Assembly: GCF_001297705.1 (NCBI RefSeq)
Contig: NZ_LIRF01000008.1
Span: forward strand, 806,001 to 870,000
Direction: 5' to 3'
DNA from: Chryseobacterium sp. ERMR1:04
GTDB lineage: Bacteria; Bacteroidota; Bacteroidia; Flavobacteriales; Weeksellaceae
DNA: 64,000 bases
Shown here: positions 52,648-62,162 of the stretch, one piece after another
Numbering within the stretch: the first letter of the stretch is position 1
Layout of the letters: each line of letters opens with the position of its first letter
Notes under the pieces: generated by a model
Database searches by the model: none
Told to the model about the DNA's origin: nothing
What the model saw: the letters and a program-made list of their open reading frames with translations, nothing else
Translations under genes and position numbers: made by a program

Positions 52648-53295
52648 AGATAAAGTGTTTAAAATATAATCGGGGTTAGATTTTTCCAGTTCGGCTCTGT
52701 TTTGCGCCCCTGAAAGAACAGCAATGGTCAGCCCGCAGCCTGCATTTTTACCTTCTTCAATATCAATAACAGAATCGCCTGCTTTTAATACTCTTTCGGC
52801 ATCATTAATATTAAACTTCTTCATAGCAAGATGGATCATTTCGGGGCTTGGACGGCTTTCTGAAACATCATTGGCGGTGATTAAAACATCATAATGAATG
52901 TTTTCTTTCCAACCCAGTTTGTCTATAAGCTGTTGCGCTATTTCGGAAGTATAGCCTGTATTCAAGGCTATTTTTTTGTCTTTAGCTCTCATTTTCAGCA
53001 AGAATTCCTCAACACCAATAATGGGTTTAACCTCTAGGTTTTCGTAAGCATCTTTTAATTGGTCTGAAAAATTTTCAAAAATAGCCAGGGCATCGTCTTC
53101 GTTTCCGTCAATCTTTTTTAATAAACTGCTGATGGCTTCCAGTTTCTCCATTCCGGCACACGTGGATAAGACTTTTTCTAAAGAAACCTGATAGCCATAA
53201 TCATTCACGGCATTTGTTAACGTTTTGTATACTACATTGTCTTCATTGATCGTAGTTCCGGCCATATCCAGAACCAATAATTCTATATTCTTCAT
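52624..53295 (-). CDS. PhnX-like HAD hydrolase (phosphonatase-like)
   Basis: 223 residues. The HAD motif I is DMAGT (10-14), the DxAGT form distinctive of phosphonoacetaldehyde hydrolase and its relatives; R148 (ESRPSP) replaces the usual HAD lysine; motif IV is GDSVIDIE (173-180). A cap-domain lysine, K51 in CAGMEKLEAI, aligns by spacing with the Schiff-base lysine of PhnX. It would cleave the C-P bond of phosphonoacetaldehyde or a similar aldehyde. Family closest to TIGR03351. Last gene of the operon, 4 bp after the FAD oxidase. Confidence 0.87.
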   Translation of the reverse strand: MKNIELLVLDMAGTTINEDNVVYKTLTNAVNDYGYQVSLEKVLSTCAGMEKLEAISSLLKKIDGNEDDALAIFENFSDQLKDAYENLEVKPIIGVEEFLLKMRAKDKKIALNTGYTSEIAQQLIDKLGWKENIHYDVLITANDVSESRPSPEMIHLAMKKFNINDAERVLKAGDSVIDIEEGKNAGCGLTIAVLSGAQNRAELEKSNPDYILNTLSEAEEILC

Positions 53296-53299
53296 TTAT

Positions 53300-54454
53300 T
53301 TAAGTGTAAATTTTATCGATGTTAAATTTTGAAAAGCCTCCGCTTGCTGTCATTCCCTTACCGCCAATTGCAGTAATAATGTAGATATTCGGAGAAGGAT
53401 TGTATTCGAAAATATCTTTTGTTTTGCATTGAGCGTAGACCCCAAACCAACGTCTCTGAATTTCATAAGTCGGCAGGTCTATAATTTTTTTTGCTTCGTT
53501 GATCATGAATTCATCAATTTCCATATTCAGATCATATCCTAAATTGTCGGCATCTTTTGCATTAGCATATTCATGGGAGTCGCCTAAAATAATGGAACCG
53601 TCCAGCGCTTGTTTGAATAAAATATGAACGCCAAATTTTTTCTCAAAAGAATTCGGATCTTCCTGTGATTTGATTTTTTCAAAAGAAGCACATTCTGCAA
53701 AAGCTTCATATCTTCTGATGGATAATCCGGTAAGAATATTTCCCTGTAAAGAATAGATCCCTTGTGGTTTTGTCTGAAGCATTTGAAGCTTACTTACTTC
53801 GATATCACTTTCGTTAAAAACGGTTGGATAGAGTGTTTTAAATTCATGTCCGCCACAGATAATAATCTTAGCAGCATTAAATTCGGTTCCATCTGAAGTA
53901 ACGGCAGTACATTCTCTATCATCTTCATACGTTTCCAGAACGGTGGTGTTATAGAATATCTTTAGTTTGAATTTTTCCTTTAAAAGAGCTTGAAGTTTTA
54001 CAATCATTTCAATAGGATCTACGGACAGCTCTTGCGGGAAAAACAAACCTCCTTTGCAATAATCTGAACGAAGTCCATCAAATTTATTAATGCATTCGCT
54101 CTTTGATAAAAGAACAGATTCGTAGCTGTTATTTTTATTGATTTCGTATAATTCATTGATCAACTGCATTTCTTCATCATTGGAAGCGATGTATACCGAA
54201 CCGTTTTTTCTTATGGTTAAATTGGTTTGCTCCTGAAGTTCATTATAAATTGCTAAACTTTCTCTTCCGAAGTTTTGCCATTTCAGATCCATTCCGGAAG
54301 GTACCACTTGGCCGAAGTTTCTTACGGTAGCCCCTTGAGGCAGAGAATTCTTTTCTAATAAAGCTACGCTAAGACCCCTTTTTAAGGCATGATAGGCGTG
54401 GAATGTTCCTAAAATTCCACCTCCTACAACGATTAAATCGAATTTTGTTGTCAT
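53300..54454 (-). CDS. FAD-dependent oxidoreductase of the phosphonatase cluster (TIGR03364-like)
   Basis: 384 residues, DAO family; FAD-binding loop GGGILG (11-16) followed by AYHALKRGLSVALLEKN. The C-terminal IYIITAIGGKGMTASGG closes the FAD fold. TIGR03364 members are defined by their association with PhnX-like hydrolases and are thought to oxidise an aminophosphonate (for example an N-alkyl aminoethylphosphonate) to phosphonoacetaldehyde. The partner hydrolase is the next gene, supporting that pathway. Substrate is inference. Confidence 0.87.
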   Translation of the reverse strand: MTTKFDLIVVGGGILGTFHAYHALKRGLSVALLEKNSLPQGATVRNFGQVVPSGMDLKWQNFGRESLAIYNELQEQTNLTIRKNGSVYIASNDEEMQLINELYEINKNNSYESVLLSKSECINKFDGLRSDYCKGGLFFPQELSVDPIEMIVKLQALLKEKFKLKIFYNTTVLETYEDDRECTAVTSDGTEFNAAKIIICGGHEFKTLYPTVFNESDIEVSKLQMLQTKPQGIYSLQGNILTGLSIRRYEAFAECASFEKIKSQEDPNSFEKKFGVHILFKQALDGSIILGDSHEYANAKDADNLGYDLNMEIDEFMINEAKKIIDLPTYEIQRRWFGVYAQCKTKDIFEYNPSPNIYIITAIGGKGMTASGGFSKFNIDKIYT

Positions 54455-54466
54455 TTTTACTGTAAT

Positions 54467-55768
54467 TTATATCCTTTCCGACGTATCGAAATTGATGTAT
54501 GGTTGATTATTAATCTTATTTTTTCTTGATTTTCTTCTGAACGCGATAAAAGCAATAAGAGAAGAAATTAATGTAACGACTACGATGATGTAGTTCAGTT
54601 TAATATAAAAGTTAAGCCACGAGGTTTGTGAAGAGCCGAAGTTCTTATAAAGCAGGATTAAAACACTTCCCAAGTATCCAAAAGAATCTACAAAATAGAT
54701 GAGAAAGCCCACGTTTCCTTTGATGTTAAAGACAGCAATCATTCGGTCAAAATAAATTCCGTTGAAAGGGATGTAGCATAAATACATTCCAAAACCAGAA
54801 AGAACCATCCATGGAAAAGGTGATAACAAGCTGTTTTCAAATAGATAGGTTGAAAAGCCGACTGTTAATATTCCTCCAAAAAGAATGTAATGATAATAGG
54901 CAAAGGCTTTTTTGTTGTTCTTCACTTTTACCATGAAGCTCAGGATTAAAAGTACCATGATTGCAATTGGAACTTCCGTTAAGGTAAAAACTGAACTATC
55001 AAATTTGATATGTAAATTATCCCAGATTTCCCGATTAAAATTATCTCTGAAATCTCTTAAAATCGTCAAGCTTACATATAAAAAGGTGATGCAAAGCATC
55101 GGAACAAAAAACTGTTTGATGATTTTTTTTCTTTCTATGGTGTTGAGAGGGAGTCTTTTGTTTTTTAAAGCAATGTCTTCTTCTGTTGGTTTTGGAAGCT
55201 TCTCTAGCATGGTTCCGAAAATTAATAAAGGAATAACAAAGAGTAATCCTGCTGAAAAGGGCATCCAGAATTCTGAAATATTGAAAGTGTCCATTAAAAA
55301 CTTTCCGACAGATTTTGTAAATCCTGAAGAAACCACAAAGCTTGAACATAAAAATAAACCAATGATCTCTGTTGTTTTTCTTCCTTCGATGTAGGAAAAT
55401 ACAATTCCCCAGATCATTCCTAGCGGAACTCCATTAATAAACATAAAAAGAATATTGTAAGGAGCAGGAACAACTGCAAAGCCTAATAAAGCAAGCTCAG
55501 CAACGGCAATAAAAGTGAATAAATAGAAGATTCTTTTCTCTGGTTTTAGTTCTGAAATAAATTTAATTCCGATGAATTTCGAGATAAAATAGCCCATTAC
55601 CTGAGCAATGATGATCAATACTTTATAATCAACTCCGAGATAAGAAAGACCTTCGAAAGAAGCTACTGTAAAAGGTTTTCTAAAACCGTACATGCAAAAG
55701 TAGACCCCAAAAGCAGCGAAAGCCGCTTTTAGAGTTACTCCTGATTTTTTATTATTACTTTCTGCCAT
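54467..55768 (-). CDS. DUF5690 family MFS-like membrane transporter
   Basis: 433 residues with about 12 transmembrane helices (first near 13-30, FAAFGVYFCMYGFRKPFTVA) and MFS-like organisation; the GFRKPF segment resembles organophosphate antiporters of the GlpT/UhpT group. Placed between the outer-membrane receptor and the catabolic enzymes, it is the likely inner-membrane importer for the phosphonate. Named DUF5690 by its overall pattern. Confidence 0.82.
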   Translation of the reverse strand: MAESNNKKSGVTLKAAFAAFGVYFCMYGFRKPFTVASFEGLSYLGVDYKVLIIIAQVMGYFISKFIGIKFISELKPEKRIFYLFTFIAVAELALLGFAVVPAPYNILFMFINGVPLGMIWGIVFSYIEGRKTTEIIGLFLCSSFVVSSGFTKSVGKFLMDTFNISEFWMPFSAGLLFVIPLLIFGTMLEKLPKPTEEDIALKNKRLPLNTIERKKIIKQFFVPMLCITFLYVSLTILRDFRDNFNREIWDNLHIKFDSSVFTLTEVPIAIMVLLILSFMVKVKNNKKAFAYYHYILFGGILTVGFSTYLFENSLLSPFPWMVLSGFGMYLCYIPFNGIYFDRMIAVFNIKGNVGFLIYFVDSFGYLGSVLILLYKNFGSSQTSWLNFYIKLNYIIVVVTLISSLIAFIAFRRKSRKNKINNQPYINFDTSERI

Positions 55769-55778
55769 GGTGATGAGG

Positions 55779-58604
55779 TTAGAAATTAAGTTTTATACCC
55801 AAATTGCATCGTACGCCATAGTATTCAACCTGCTCCGGACGTGTTTCATCTTTTCCGAAATGATAGATCAAAGGCTTGTTCAGAATGTTGTTTACGTCTG
55901 CATAGAGAAGCAGATATTTTGTGAATTGATACGATGTTCCGAAGTCTAAGCTGCTGTATTTTCCGTAGTAAGAATCGTTGATGTCTTGTTCTGCATATTC
56001 TACAGCGTATTTTCCTTTATGATTGTAAGCCAATCTTGCATTGAATCCTTTTTTCTCAAAGAAAATCTGGATGTTGTATAATTCTTTTGCCTGATACGGA
56101 AGCTTTACTTTTCTACCGCTTGGTTTTTCCATCTCCGAATTCATGAAAGTGGCATTCAGCTGGGTTCCGAAATACTGAAGAAAACCGGGTAAGAAATCGA
56201 ATCTTCTGTTGATTCCCAATTCAATTCCGCTTAGCCAAGCTGCTTTTCCGTTGTTGGGAGCAGAGAATTGTACACCGCTATTTCCATTGTAAGTACCGAT
56301 GAAAGAATCTTGGAAGATAGGATCTGTGATTGATTTATAGAAAACGCCACCACTCAAAATCCCTACATTAGAGAAGTAATATTCTCCCATTAAATCGAAG
56401 TTTAAAGAGTAGGTAGGATTCAGATTTGGATTTCCTCCTACAAATTTATAATCTGCTTCAATGTAAGTTCCTCCAGGAGTTAAGTCTCCGAAATTGGGTC
56501 TTGAGAATGTTCTGGTTGCTGCAAAGCGTAGATTGGTTTTATCATTTAAGGCATATTTAATATGTAGCATCGGTAAAACGGCAAGATAATTCTTGGTGTT
56601 TTCTACGGGCGTTAGTACATCATCCAACACGTTATACCCTCTTACTTTAGTATTGGTATTTGATAATCTGATTCCTCCTAAAATGGTCATCTGATCATTT
56701 ACTTTATAGGTTCCCATTCCATAAGCGTCTGCGTGTTTTTCAAAAACATCGAAGTTTCTTCCTAATGCTTTATTGAATTCAAGAGATTCTGAATCTGCAG
56801 GATTTATTTTTAAGTTTCCCTGATTTTGAAACCAAAACTGATTCATTCCCGTTGTTGATAAAACCGGCCCGAAAGTATTCCCAATGTGGGCATTCATTTC
56901 GCTTAAATATTTTGTGCCGTTTGGCTGCGTGGTGATAAATTGACCAGAATCTGATAAGTAAGGAGCAGAACCATTATTCCAGTTGTAAAAAATATCAGAA
57001 AATCTTGCATTACGCTCCTTGTCTCTGTATTTGAACCCGTATTTTAAGGTCAGCTTATCAGAAGTATTAATTTCATGGTTAAAAGTGGCTACAATTTTAT
57101 CTTTTTCATCAACAAAAACTTTGTAGAATTCTAAATCGGTGAATTTCATTTTAGAAGCGTCCATTTTGAAATTAGGATCACTATAAAAACCAAATAAGGC
57201 ATCTGTGTTTTTATAATCTAATTTTCCGCCGTCTGCCTGCCAATATGCTCTTGGTCCGTTTCCATGATCTGAAATGTAATTTGGATTGATACCAACACCA
57301 GATTGAGTGTATTTGATGACATAATAAGAATTGTTCTGTTTGTCCGGAATGTTCCCGTATTTGAATCTGTTGTCGTAATAGGATAGGTCCCAATCTATTT
57401 TTCCTTTGTTAAGATTATGAACGGCTCCTAAAGAAACAGAAGTTAGTTCGGTAATAAGTTTATTGTGAATGTTTTGTAACTCAACTCTTACCGTATTATC
57501 TGCCGAATTGAATTTATCAAATCTGATTCTGTGCTTGTAATGGGTTTCGTCATCAGACAGTGTTCCGTACATTCCTTTTAGGTAAAATGTAGTTTTTGGA
57601 GATAAAACATATTCAAAAGCGGTATTGATTCCTGTGGTTTTTCTAACCCCGTTGTAATCGCGAAGTTCAAGCCTGAAAACACCTTCGTCACCACTTCTTC
57701 TTGCTTCAAAATTATCTGTTGACCAGTTTCTTGTGAAATGAGCCACATTAAATAGGTAACCAAACTTTTTATCTTTTGTTCTTCCACCGTAAAGTAGCCC
57801 CAAATTATATACTCCTTTATCAGCTTTTGCGTTATATCCACTTCCTAACGTAATTTTCAGTTCAGGTTTCATCGGTAGCGTTTTGGTGATGAAATTCACG
57901 CCGCCGCCAATTCCATCTGCTTCCATATCTGGAGTAAAAGATTTATTAACATGCACGTAGGAGATCAATTCTGTTGGGAAAAAGTCGAAAGCCGTCGCTC
58001 TAGAGGTGGTTTCTTCTTCTGCGGTCGGAAGTCTGTTTCCATTGATGGTTGTAGAAGCCCAAAACGGGGGTAATCCTCTTAAAGAAACGAATCTTCCTTC
58101 TCCCTGATCTCTTTCAATAGACACGCCCTGTACACGTTGTACGGTTTCTGCGGCGTTTCTGTCCGGTAGTTTTCCGATTCCGTCAGAAGCAATAACATTG
58201 CTGATGTTGATGGCATTTTTTTGAAGATTTAATGCTCTTGCCTCGGTGTTTTTTAAAGTTCCGGTTACTATAACTTCATCAATGCTTTTGTGTTTTTGAG
58301 ATAAATTGACAGTACCTAGATCTTTAGTTTCTCCCGATGTTACATCTACATCTATATCTTTAGTTTCATATCCTATATAGCTTATTTGCAAATGATACTG
58401 CCCGGTTTTTACATCACTGAGGATGAATTTTCCATCAACGTCTGTGGTGGCAGTTTTAGAAGAACCTTTTATTTTGATGGTGGCTCCGGGAAGTGGCTGG
58501 CTTTCATCCAGGACAACTCCTATGATAGATTGTTCTTGGGCTGATAGCAGCGTAATACAACAGACAAAAACAAGGATAAATAGTTTCTCAAATTTTGCTC
58601 GCAT
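55779..58604 (-). CDS. TonB-dependent receptor of the phosphonate-type operon
   Basis: 941 residues: signal peptide (about 1-22), a CarboxypepD_reg-like domain (about 25-110, GVVLDESQPLPGATIKIKG), a plug (DRNAAETVQRVQGVSIERDQ about 147-166) and a barrel ending RCNLGIKLNF. Resembles the TIGR01782 receptor group. First gene of the four-gene operon (10-bp gap to DUF5690), so it should bring the operon's substrate across the outer membrane. Confidence 0.9.
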   Translation of the reverse strand: MRAKFEKLFILVFVCCITLLSAQEQSIIGVVLDESQPLPGATIKIKGSSKTATTDVDGKFILSDVKTGQYHLQISYIGYETKDIDVDVTSGETKDLGTVNLSQKHKSIDEVIVTGTLKNTEARALNLQKNAINISNVIASDGIGKLPDRNAAETVQRVQGVSIERDQGEGRFVSLRGLPPFWASTTINGNRLPTAEEETTSRATAFDFFPTELISYVHVNKSFTPDMEADGIGGGVNFITKTLPMKPELKITLGSGYNAKADKGVYNLGLLYGGRTKDKKFGYLFNVAHFTRNWSTDNFEARRSGDEGVFRLELRDYNGVRKTTGINTAFEYVLSPKTTFYLKGMYGTLSDDETHYKHRIRFDKFNSADNTVRVELQNIHNKLITELTSVSLGAVHNLNKGKIDWDLSYYDNRFKYGNIPDKQNNSYYVIKYTQSGVGINPNYISDHGNGPRAYWQADGGKLDYKNTDALFGFYSDPNFKMDASKMKFTDLEFYKVFVDEKDKIVATFNHEINTSDKLTLKYGFKYRDKERNARFSDIFYNWNNGSAPYLSDSGQFITTQPNGTKYLSEMNAHIGNTFGPVLSTTGMNQFWFQNQGNLKINPADSESLEFNKALGRNFDVFEKHADAYGMGTYKVNDQMTILGGIRLSNTNTKVRGYNVLDDVLTPVENTKNYLAVLPMLHIKYALNDKTNLRFAATRTFSRPNFGDLTPGGTYIEADYKFVGGNPNLNPTYSLNFDLMGEYYFSNVGILSGGVFYKSITDPIFQDSFIGTYNGNSGVQFSAPNNGKAAWLSGIELGINRRFDFLPGFLQYFGTQLNATFMNSEMEKPSGRKVKLPYQAKELYNIQIFFEKKGFNARLAYNHKGKYAVEYAEQDINDSYYGKYSSLDFGTSYQFTKYLLLYADVNNILNKPLIYHFGKDETRPEQVEYYGVRCNLGIKLNF

Positions 58605-58995
58605 TTTACAAATATTAAATTTCTACTGCAAAACAAGCTAATAATTTTAATATATGTAATAATTTGAGATTAAGTAATAATTAACAAATTCATGAAAATA
58701 TAACCAGTATGTTGGTGTAAATATTTCTATGAATACAATGTTTAAATAGTGTTATATGAGTCTATTTAATTGATTCTGATGTGTTTTATTAATTTAAATG
58801 AAATTAACTGTTAATAAAATTAATTAATAATCTGAGTGGCTTTTAATTAATTCTACGTTAATTTTGAAATGCCTCTAAAAAACAAAAGTTGAGTATTTGT
58901 AAACTTTTGGATTTGAAATGGCACTTTGAAAAGGGTGTAATTAGTCAGAATAAGGACGAAAAAACACTTAAAAGTTGTCTTATAGTAAAAAGGGA
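58605..58995. other. Upstream region of the receptor operon
   Basis: 391 bp, AT-rich, no gene. The notable structure is CAAAAGTT (58883-58890) with its complement AACTTTTG (58902-58909), overlapping the motif AGTATTTGTAAAC (58892-58904). No exact TAnnTTTG was found close to the receptor start. Confidence 0.5.
58883..58909. promoter_or_regulatory. Candidate operator shared with 52475-52531
   Basis: An 8-bp inverted repeat with an 11-bp spacer overlaps AGTATTTGTAAAC, one base different from the arms of the repeat at 52475-52531. It lies about 290 bp upstream of the receptor start and 90 bp after the regulator gene. Confidence 0.5.
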
Positions 58996-59571
58996 TTAAT
59001 GTTTGTCAGAATAAAAATAAAGAACAAGCATGATGCAGCTTTCATTGCTGATGCTTACAGGAACATGAGGAAATTTCCCATTGAAATACAAAGAGTCTCC
59101 TTCTTTTAGGATGATTTCTTCGTTATCGATTACGTATTTTACCTCTCCCTTTAGAATGTATTTAAATTCCCAGGCGTCGGTGATTACTTTTTCTCTTTTC
59201 GCATGAGGTTCAATGGTTAATAAAACGGCTTCAAAACCTAATGAATGAAGACTTTTACTGAAAATATGCATATACTTGAAACCTTCTGCTTCAACTTCTT
59301 TTTCAATAACTTGTTGGTTTTCTTTAGGTAAGTGGATGAATTTTGCGTGTGATTTTTTCTCTACGCCTTCAAAAAAGTAGCTGGCATCAATTTCTAATGA
59401 CTGAATAAGATCCAAAAGAACGGGAAGAGAGGGAATGGTTCTTCCATTTTCGATTCGGGAAATAAGTCCATTGCTTACATCTGCTCTGAGAGCCAATTCG
59501 TTAATGGTTAAATTATTTTTTTTTCTAATATCCTTTAATCTTTTTCCGACACCTATTAAAAAATCGTTCAT
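58996..59571 (-). CDS. XRE-cupin transcriptional regulator
   Basis: 191 residues: helix-turn-helix at about 8-60 (LTINELALRADVSNGLISRI) and a C-terminal cupin (about 110-188, VKYVIDNEEIILKEGDSLYF and FPHVPVSISN). Such regulators sense a small metabolite in the cupin and control an adjacent catabolic operon. It is encoded just upstream of the receptor-oxidase-hydrolase operon on the same strand, so control of that operon by a phosphonate-derived ligand is likely. Confidence 0.9.
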   Translation of the reverse strand: MNDFLIGVGKRLKDIRKKNNLTINELALRADVSNGLISRIENGRTIPSLPVLLDLIQSLEIDASYFFEGVEKKSHAKFIHLPKENQQVIEKEVEAEGFKYMHIFSKSLHSLGFEAVLLTIEPHAKREKVITDAWEFKYILKGEVKYVIDNEEIILKEGDSLYFNGKFPHVPVSISNESCIMLVLYFYSDKH

Positions 59572-59791
59572 AGTATTTAGAATTTAACCCGAATTGTTTT
59601 GAATGTTATTAATTGAGAACAAATTTAGTATTATTATATAGAGTGTAGGCTACGTTTAAAATCAATTAACTGAAAATTTTTATTGTTATTTTAAAATGTC
59701 GGAGCCATTAAATGGAGTCCAAATAAGAAAATCTATCCTCTAAATCTTGCTTTCTTCTCACATCAGGCTTCCGGCTCAAAATAAAAAACGC

Positions 59792-59799
59792 TATTTTTG
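59792..59799 (+). promoter_or_regulatory. Promoter -7 element of the two-component system
   Basis: TATTTTTG, exact match, 17 bp before the ATG at 59817; it excludes the longer reading from 59799. Confidence 0.6.
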
Positions 59800-59816
59800 T
59801 GAAATTCGTTACTCTT

Positions 59817-60524
59817 ATGAAAAAAATTATTCTGATCGAAGACGAAACCAGTGTAGTCTCTTTTATAAAAAAAGGACTTCAGGAAAAAGGCTATGAAATT
59901 TCAGTAGCCTTCGATGGCCGTACCGGAGTTCAATTGGTGCAGGCTAATGATTTTGATCTCGTAATTCTGGATATCATGCTGCCGGAAATGAACGGGTTGG
60001 ATGTCTGTAAAGAAATCAGAAAAACGAATAAACATGTTCCTATTCTGTTTTTAACGGCGCTGGGAACTTCCGAAAATATCGTTTTGGGATTAGAAAATGG
60101 GGGAGATGACTATCTGGTAAAGCCATTTAAGTTTATTGAACTGGTGGCTCGTATTAAATCCTTATTAAGGAGAAGTAATAATAGTCCGGCTCAGGAAATC
60201 GCAGAACCGGAGGTTGATAATGAGCATGTTTTTCAATTCTCTGATTTAATGGTGAACGATTATACTAAGAAAGTGACCCGCTCGGGAGAGGAGATTTCTC
60301 TTACTTCTACAGAATATAAATTACTCTTGTATTTCCTTAATAATCCTGAAAAAGTAATTTCCAGAGCAGAAATTCTGGATGCAGTTTGGGGTGTAAACTA
60401 CGAGTTGGGGACGAATGTTGTAGATGTTTACGTTAATTATTTACGAAAAAAATTAGATCAGCAAGATGATAATAAATTAATACATACCGTGATAGGAATG
60501 GGGTATGTATTGAAAAAACCATAA
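59817..60524 (+). CDS. OmpR/PhoB-type response regulator
   Basis: 235 residues. Receiver domain 1-120 with phospho-acceptor D52 (VILDIMLPE), the acidic pocket IEDE (7-10) and the conserved DDYLVKPF; winged-helix effector domain (about 140-235, SRAEILDAVWGVNYELGTNVVDVYVNYLRKKLD). It starts at the ATG just after the promoter. The kinase gene begins 4 bp after its stop. Confidence 0.93.
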   Translation: MKKIILIEDETSVVSFIKKGLQEKGYEISVAFDGRTGVQLVQANDFDLVILDIMLPEMNGLDVCKEIRKTNKHVPILFLTALGTSENIVLGLENGGDDYLVKPFKFIELVARIKSLLRRSNNSPAQEIAEPEVDNEHVFQFSDLMVNDYTKKVTRSGEEISLTSTEYKLLLYFLNNPEKVISRAEILDAVWGVNYELGTNVVDVYVNYLRKKLDQQDDNKLIHTVIGMGYVLKKP

Positions 60525-60528
60525 TTGA

Positions 60529-61938
60529 ATGTTTAATAAAGTTGTCACAAATCAAACCAAAACGATGGTGCTTTTAATGCTGGTTTTTACCGCCATTATA
60601 TTGTTGTTTAGTGGATTGGTTTATTTTTCAATTGTCAACTTTTCACATCAGAGGTTTTATGAGTTGCTGAAGATCCGTACAACAACCATTGTGCAGATTG
60701 AGAAAAGCAAAGACCATCTTGATCTTCCTGAAAATTATGTTCTGAACAGTTCGAATGACGAAGAACTTCCGATGGAAAAGGATTATGTTTTCGCGGTTCC
60801 CACGGATTCTAATTTCAAGAAAATCTCCCAAGAAGTACATATTCCGGATTATTTTTTCAAGAATATTGTAAAAAAAGGCGAGGCCAATTATAATGATAAA
60901 GAGTTTTATTACATCGGGCAATCTTTTAAGTCTGATGATAAAGAATATATCGCCATTGCTTCTGCGAAGAACCATTACGTGGTCTATTATTTAGGTTTTC
61001 TAAAAAGAACGTTGATGGCCTGTGTTGTGCTTTCGTTGTTCTTTAGTATGATCTTTTCTTTTTATTTATCTAAAACCTTGTTTAAGCCGATTTTAAAAAT
61101 CACAGGAAAGGTAAAGGAAATCAGTTCTGAAAACCTTCACTTAAGATTGGAATCTCAGCCGGATAATAAAGAATTGAATGAATTGGTAGATACCTTTAAC
61201 GGAATGCTTAACCGTATTGAAACCTCATTTGAAACCCAAAATCATTTAATTGGAAATGTTTCCCATGAATTGAGAACGCCGCTTACTTCGATTATGGGAG
61301 AAGCTGATGTAGCCCTTTCTATCAACAGAACAGCCGATGAATATAAAGAAACCTTAGAGATCATTTTAGATGAAGCCGAAAAATTAGATAAAAAGATCAA
61401 GGCTTTATTGATGATCGCTCAAACCGGGTTTGATGGTAAGATCCAGAAAATGGATAAGGTAAGAATTGATCAGTTGCTTTGGGATGTTATTGAAACATTG
61501 CGAAAAATTGATGTTCGAAATAATATCTACCTGGATATAAGTATGTTGCCTGATAATCCTAAGAAATTAAAAGTTCAGGGTAATGAGCAGTTGTTGCATC
61601 TTGCGGTGGCTAATATTATTCAAAACGGATGTAAATATTCTAATTTCCAGCAGGTGAAAGTTTCGTTAGGCGCTACAGATACAGATGTTTATATCATTAT
61701 TAAAGATGACGGAATCGGTATTCCTGAAGAGGAAATGAATAAGATCTATGATCCGTTCTTTAGAGCTTCCAATACAAAAAACTACGAAGGCTACGGAATC
61801 GGGCTTCCTTTGGCAAGAAATATTGTCAGAATGCATCGTGGTGAACTCATCGTAAGTTCCCATGAAAACCAAGGAACGACTGTTCAGCTTCGTTTTCCTA
61901 ATTTCTATAGTACTCAGCAGGAGGAAAAATTAGTATAA
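60529..61938 (+). CDS. Sensor histidine kinase
   Basis: 469 residues with two transmembrane helices (about 12-35 and 158-180) around a 120-residue periplasmic sensor, HAMP (about 182-232), HisKA with phospho-acceptor H246 (VSHELRTPLTS) and an HATPase domain (NIIQNGCKYSN, DDGIGIPEEE, GYGIGLPLARNIV). Partner of the response regulator upstream. Signal unknown; the architecture resembles CusS/ArlS-type kinases. Confidence 0.93.
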   Translation: MFNKVVTNQTKTMVLLMLVFTAIILLFSGLVYFSIVNFSHQRFYELLKIRTTTIVQIEKSKDHLDLPENYVLNSSNDEELPMEKDYVFAVPTDSNFKKISQEVHIPDYFFKNIVKKGEANYNDKEFYYIGQSFKSDDKEYIAIASAKNHYVVYYLGFLKRTLMACVVLSLFFSMIFSFYLSKTLFKPILKITGKVKEISSENLHLRLESQPDNKELNELVDTFNGMLNRIETSFETQNHLIGNVSHELRTPLTSIMGEADVALSINRTADEYKETLEIILDEAEKLDKKIKALLMIAQTGFDGKIQKMDKVRIDQLLWDVIETLRKIDVRNNIYLDISMLPDNPKKLKVQGNEQLLHLAVANIIQNGCKYSNFQQVKVSLGATDTDVYIIIKDDGIGIPEEEMNKIYDPFFRASNTKNYEGYGIGLPLARNIVRMHRGELIVSSHENQGTTVQLRFPNFYSTQQEEKLV

Positions 61939-61947
61939 AATTAAGAG

Positions 61948-62043
61948 ATGCTTCGACTTCGCTCAGCATGACATCGCTAAAAAAATGGCTGTTACAATAG
62001 GCTGTTAGTATTAGAAGTGTCATGCTGAGCGAAGTCGAAGCAT
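61948..62043. repeat. Long perfect inverted repeat (REP-like hairpin)
   Basis: Two perfectly complementary 26-bp arms, 61948-61973 and 62018-62043, separated by 44 bp. The arm core CTTCGACTTCGCTCAGCATG is of a type I associate with dispersed intergenic repeats in Flavobacteriia. It lies right after the kinase gene and may end its transcript. Confidence 0.85.
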
Positions 62044-62095
62044 TCGGATAAATCTCCTAAAAAGTCCTCAATATTAATTCCCGTTAACAATTTTC

Positions 62096-62130
62096 TAATC
62101 TCATTTTAATCTCTTTAATGACATTTTAAT
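62096..62130 (+). promoter_or_regulatory. Tandem response-regulator boxes
   Basis: Two direct repeats 20 bp apart: TAATCTCATTTTAAT (62096-62110) and TAATGACATTTTAAT (62116-62130), each made of two TAAT sites 11 bp apart. They lie 33 bp upstream of the promoter at 62163, typical of OmpR-class activation. Confidence 0.6.
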
Positions 62131-62162
62131 TCTATTCCAAAGAGCTTCTAATTTGGTCGCTA

